From Mycolicibacterium bacteremicum (GTDB taxonomy: Bacteria > Actinomycetota > Actinomycetes > Mycobacteriales > Mycobacteriaceae), in NCBI RefSeq assembly GCF_943913955.1, contig NZ_CALUAE010000007.1, forward strand, positions 1 to 64,000: a DNA stretch of 64,000 bases, read 5' to 3'. A program made the position numbers and the translations under genes. Positions 60,968-64,000 of the stretch are shown here, in pieces (positions within the stretch are counted from its first letter, which is position 1; every line of letters starts with the position of its first letter). The notes under the pieces were generated by a model. It was not told the origin of the DNA and ran no database searches. It saw only the letters and a list, made by a program, of their open reading frames with translations.

Positions 60968-62112
60968 TGGAATCCCAGCGTCTTGGCGGCCAGCGAGGTC
61001 AGGATCTCGGAGGTGCCACCGCCGATACCCAGGATGCGCATATCGCGGTATTGGCGCTCCACCTCGGATTCGGCCATATAGCCCATCCCGCCGAACAATT
61101 GGACCGCCTGGTTGGCCACCCATTCGCCGGCCTCGACGGCGGTGTTCTTGGCAAAGCACACCTCGGTGATCAGATTGGACTCGCCCGCCATCTCGCGTTC
61201 CACCAGCCGGTGGGTGTAGACGCGGGCGACGTCGATGCGACGGGCCATGTCGGCCAGCGTGTTCTGCACCGCCTGCCGGGTGATGAGCGGTCTGCCGAAG
61301 GTCTCGCGGTCGCGGCACCACTGCACGGTCAGGTCCAGGCAGCGCTGCGCACTGGCATAGGCCTGCGCGGCCAGACCGACCCGCTCGCTGACGAACGCGC
61401 CGGCGATCTGGAGGAAGCCGGTGTTCTCCGCGCCGACCAGATTCGCGGCGGGCACCCGCACGTCGGTGTAGGACAGTTCGGCGGTGTCGCTGGACCGCCA
61501 GCCCATCTTCTCCAGCTTGCGGCTGACCTCGAAGCCCTCGGAGGCCTTGTCGACCACCAGCAGCGAGACCCCCGCGGCACCCGGGCCGCCGGTGCGCACC
61601 GCGGTCACCACATAGTCGGCGCGCACACCGGAGGTGATGTAGGTCTTGGCGCCGTTGACGATGAACTCGTCACCCTCGCGGACCGCCCGGGTGGTCAGAT
61701 GCCCGACATCGGATCCACCCCCGGGTTCGGTGATGGCCAGCGATCCGATGAGCTCGCCGCGCAGCGTCGGACGCACGTAGGTCTCGATCAGCCGCTGGTC
61801 GCCGGAGGCGATCATGTGCGGTACCGAGATGCCGCAGGTGAACAGCGAGGCGAACACCCCGCCGGGCACACCGGCCTGGTGCAGCTCCTCGCAGATGATC
61901 ACCGCGTCGGCGCTGTCACCACCGCCGCCGCCCACCGCTTCGGGGTAGGGCGCGCCGAGCAGTCCCGCGGCGCCGGCCGCCAGATGCAGCTCGCGCGGCA
62001 GTTCGCCGACGCGTTCCCATTCGTCGACGTGCGGCAGGATCTCGCGTTCGGCGAAGGCCCGCACCGTCTTCCGCAGATCCTCGCGTTCGGGGGCGTGCCA
62101 GATACCGGTCAC
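60964..62112 (-). CDS. fadE13: Acyl-CoA dehydrogenase FadE13 (isovaleryl/citronellyl-CoA DH-like)
   Basis: 382-aa acyl-CoA dehydrogenase. FAD/substrate motifs: AITEPGGGSDVGHLTT, YITSGVRADY, LFGGMGYMAESEVERQYRDMRI. The loop that normally bears the catalytic Glu reads IGGGTSEIL (Gly instead), while Glu in SERVGLAAQ occupies the isovaleryl-CoA dehydrogenase base position; substrate is likely beta-branched. GTG 62112 with a GAGGA site is preferred to ATG 62154, which would overlap the DUF1446 gene. Equivalent to Rv0975c. Confidence 0.9.
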   Translation of the reverse strand: MTGIWHAPEREDLRKTVRAFAEREILPHVDEWERVGELPRELHLAAGAAGLLGAPYPEAVGGGGGDSADAVIICEELHQAGVPGGVFASLFTCGISVPHMIASGDQRLIETYVRPTLRGELIGSLAITEPGGGSDVGHLTTRAVREGDEFIVNGAKTYITSGVRADYVVTAVRTGGPGAAGVSLLVVDKASEGFEVSRKLEKMGWRSSDTAELSYTDVRVPAANLVGAENTGFLQIAGAFVSERVGLAAQAYASAQRCLDLTVQWCRDRETFGRPLITRQAVQNTLADMARRIDVARVYTHRLVEREMAGESNLITEVCFAKNTAVEAGEWVANQAVQLFGGMGYMAESEVERQYRDMRILGIGGGTSEILTSLAAKTLGFQ

Positions 62113-62125
62113 AAGCTCGTCCTCA

Positions 62126-63829
62126 TCACAACAACTCCTCCGGGATGTCGACATATCGGGATCGCAGCCATTCGCCGAGACCCTTGGCCTGGGGGTCGAA
62201 CCGCGCCTGGTAGGCGACGCCGCGCCCCAGGATGTCGTCGATGACGAAGTTCACGGCACGCAGGTTGGGCAGTAGCTGCCGGGTGACCGGCAGGGCGGCC
62301 GTCTCGGGCAACAGCTCGCGCAGCTTGTCGACGGTCAGAAAGTGCGCCAACCAAACCCACTGCTCCTGAGTGCGCACCCAGACGCCGACGTTCGCCGATC
62401 CGCCCTTGTCACCGCTGCGGGCACCGACGATGCGGCCCAACGGTGCGCGGACGGTGGGGCCGTCGGCGGGCGGGGCGGGCAGCGCGGGATCGGGCACCGC
62501 GGTCAGTTCGCGGGTGTCGGCCGCCGGGGCGATCGGGACGCGGGTGCCGTCGGCGTGCACCGCGACATGGGGCACCTCGGCGGCGTCGACGTATCCCGGG
62601 GTGAAGATCCCGTACACCTGGCCGTCGCCCGGGGGCGCGGTCGCGGTGAATCCGGGATAGCTGGCAAGGGCGAGTTCGACGCCCGCAGAGGAGAATTGGC
62701 GTCCCACGACGGCCGGGTCCGGGTCGCGGACCACGCAGTGCAGCAGCGCGCTGGCCGTCTCCTCGGTGTCGGCATCGGCGTGATCGGTGCGCGCCAGCGT
62801 CCATTCCAGTTCGGCGGGACGGGTTTTCAGCGATCCTTCGAGCTGTCGGCGCACCAGCGCGGCCTTGGCCTCGATGTCCAGCCCGGTGAGCACGAACGTG
62901 GTCGCGTTGCGGAACCCGCCGAGGCTGTTCAACGACACCTTCAGCGTCGGCGGCGGGGCCTCGCCCCGGACACCGGAGACCCGCACCCGGTCGGGCCCGT
63001 CCTGGTGCAACGTCACCGAGTCCATCCGCAGTGTCACATCGGGGTTGGCGTACCGGGCCCCGGTGATCTCGTAGAGCAGTTGGGCGGTGACGGTGCCGAC
63101 GTCGACCAGACCGCCGGTGCCGGGGTGCTTGGTGATGACCGCGGAGCCGTCGGCGCCGATCTCGGCGATCGGAAACCCCGGGTGGTCCAGGTCCGGCGGG
63201 AAGAAGGCGTAGTTGCCACCGGTGGCCTGGGTGCCGCATTCGATGATGTGCCCGGCGGCGACGGCACCGGCCAGCGCGTCGTGGTCGGTGGCCGTCCAGC
63301 CGAAGTGGGCAGCGGCGGGCCCGACGATCACCGAGGCGTCGGTGACCCGGCCGGTGACCACGACATCGGCACCCGACTCCAGACAGTCGACGATGCCCCA
63401 GGCGCCCAGGTACGCGTTGGCCGACAGCACGCTGCCGAAGCCGAGTTCGTCGGCCCGGCCCACCAGATCGTCACCTTCGACGTGGGCGACGTTCACCGTG
63501 AGTCCGAGTCGGCCGGCGAGTTCGCGGATGGCGACGGCCAGGCCGGCGGGGTTGAGCCCGCCGGCGTTCGCGACGATCTTCACCCCGCGGTCCAGCGCGA
63601 GGCCCAGATTGGCTTCCAGTTGGCGCAGGAACGTCTTGGCGTAGCCGAGGTCGGCGTTGCGGGCGCGGTCGCGTGCCAGGATGAGCATGGTCAGTTCGGC
63701 GAGGTAGTCGCCGGTCAGGTAGTCGAGTTCGCCGCCCTCGAGCATCTCGCGCATCGCCGACATCCGGTCCCCGTAGAAGCCCGAGCAGTTGCCGATCCGC
63801 ACCGCTTCCGACGTCACCCGCACTCCCAT
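62126..63829 (-). CDS. AtuA-like DUF1446 protein
   Basis: 567-aa protein. N-terminal DUF1446 domain (VRIGNCSGFYGDRMSAMREMLEGGELDYLTGDYLAELTM, NAGGLNP, EGDDL, VTGRVTDASVIVGPAA) and a separate C-terminal AtuA-type domain (GRIVGARSGDKGGSANVGVWV). Homologues stand first in acyclic-terpene-utilisation (atu) and some leucine/isovalerate clusters, where the biochemical role is still unclear. Here it leads a six-gene operon read leftwards, 13 bp before fadE13. Equivalent to Rv0976c. ATG 63829. Confidence 0.9.
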   Translation of the reverse strand: MGVRVTSEAVRIGNCSGFYGDRMSAMREMLEGGELDYLTGDYLAELTMLILARDRARNADLGYAKTFLRQLEANLGLALDRGVKIVANAGGLNPAGLAVAIRELAGRLGLTVNVAHVEGDDLVGRADELGFGSVLSANAYLGAWGIVDCLESGADVVVTGRVTDASVIVGPAAAHFGWTATDHDALAGAVAAGHIIECGTQATGGNYAFFPPDLDHPGFPIAEIGADGSAVITKHPGTGGLVDVGTVTAQLLYEITGARYANPDVTLRMDSVTLHQDGPDRVRVSGVRGEAPPPTLKVSLNSLGGFRNATTFVLTGLDIEAKAALVRRQLEGSLKTRPAELEWTLARTDHADADTEETASALLHCVVRDPDPAVVGRQFSSAGVELALASYPGFTATAPPGDGQVYGIFTPGYVDAAEVPHVAVHADGTRVPIAPAADTRELTAVPDPALPAPPADGPTVRAPLGRIVGARSGDKGGSANVGVWVRTQEQWVWLAHFLTVDKLRELLPETAALPVTRQLLPNLRAVNFVIDDILGRGVAYQARFDPQAKGLGEWLRSRYVDIPEELL

Positions 63830-63863
63830 CGCTCTCCGACCAACCGGTCAGTAGATTAGTCGG

Positions 63864-63874
63864 TACCGGCGGTA
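63864..63874. promoter_or_regulatory. TACCGGCGGTA palindrome upstream of DUF1446 operon
   Basis: Exact copy of the 11-bp palindrome at 8427-8437, located 34 bp before the operon start. Close by is GACCGGTTGGTC-like sequence (minus strand, around 63835-63850). Possible binding site for the operon's regulator; no other gene is seen in 63830-64000, except a TATCCT element near 63971 that may belong to a gene past the window end. Confidence 0.4.
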
Positions 63875-64000
63875 TCGAGTCAAGGGGGCGGGCCCGATCC
63901 GGCCGCCGCCCCAGTCTGGCTCAGCCAGTGGCGCCGATTCGGCGGTTTGGAGGCATCCCGCGGTGCGGGCTATCCTGTACTGCACATTGCCGTCGCTGTT

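Overview
The window is high-GC actinobacterial DNA and almost certainly comes from the chromosome of a pigmented, environmental Mycobacterium (Mycolicibacterium). Reasons: frequent GTG starts, very dense gene packing, mycobacterium-specific proteins (Rv0954-like DUF5336 protein, PerM, Rv0948c-type chorismate mutase, UvrD1, AccA2/AccD2), and gene order that follows M. tuberculosis H37Rv from about Rv0944 to Rv0976c with insertions and one deletion. No rRNA, tRNA, CRISPR array, insertion sequence, integrase or PE/PPE gene was seen. No gene-free stretch exceeds about 290 bases; the longest gaps (24015-24300, 48576-48834, 2046-2259, 19846-20077, 33920-34116) look like ordinary promoter regions.

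Layout. 1-2045: carotenoid genes crtI (cut by the window edge) and crtE. 2260-9626: accessory genes (DUF5709, two MFS carriers, ROK regulator, F420-type luciferase-like oxidoreductase with a KstR-like operator, AurF-DUF4873 oxygenase, cobF, holin-like membrane protein). 9623-16227: FUSC membrane protein, full-length Fpg-type glycosylase, a 14-TM MFS carrier, a ThrE-like exporter, an SDR and a collagen-like repeat secreted protein. 16342-28968: conserved core pgi, gabD-like, chorismate mutase, uvrD1, M23 peptidase, sucCD, then a TetR/S9-peptidase operon. 29065-33896: an inserted pair of AAA-type ATPases, a thiolase-like protein and a second KstR-box luciferase-like gene. 34117-40025: sfnG, Rv0954-like, perM, purN, purH. 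40059-51230: a large divergent accessory cluster. 51355-54694: MoxR-type ATPase and its VWA partner. 54743-63829: DUF1707 protein, then the echA7-fadE12-accA2-accD2-fadE13-DUF1446 operon.

How genes work together. The last operon has the full parts list of a Liu/Atu-type pathway (branched acyl-CoA dehydrogenation, biotin-dependent 3-methyl-branched enoyl-CoA carboxylation, glutaconyl-CoA-type hydration) plus the AtuA-like DUF1446 protein, so branched or isoprenoid acid degradation is the best guess. Two luciferase-like oxidoreductase genes carry matching KstR-type boxes just upstream of their start codons, suggesting sterol-regulon membership. sucCD (TCA cycle), purNH (purine synthesis), pgi and chorismate mutase are housekeeping; PerM and the Rv0954-like protein are envelope/division factors.

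The most interesting accessory unit is 40059-50256: a TetR-led operon encoding a GT1 glycosyltransferase, a glucosamine-kinase-like protein, a SIS sugar isomerase/deaminase-like protein and a FAD amine-oxidase-like protein, divergent from a second FAD amine oxidase, a PatD-like aminoaldehyde dehydrogenase and an APC permease. This looks like an uncharacterised pathway joining amine catabolism to amino-sugar chemistry. A second candidate is the two-gene ATPase operon 29065-31294, preceded by three TTGTAC repeats at an exact 16-bp period.
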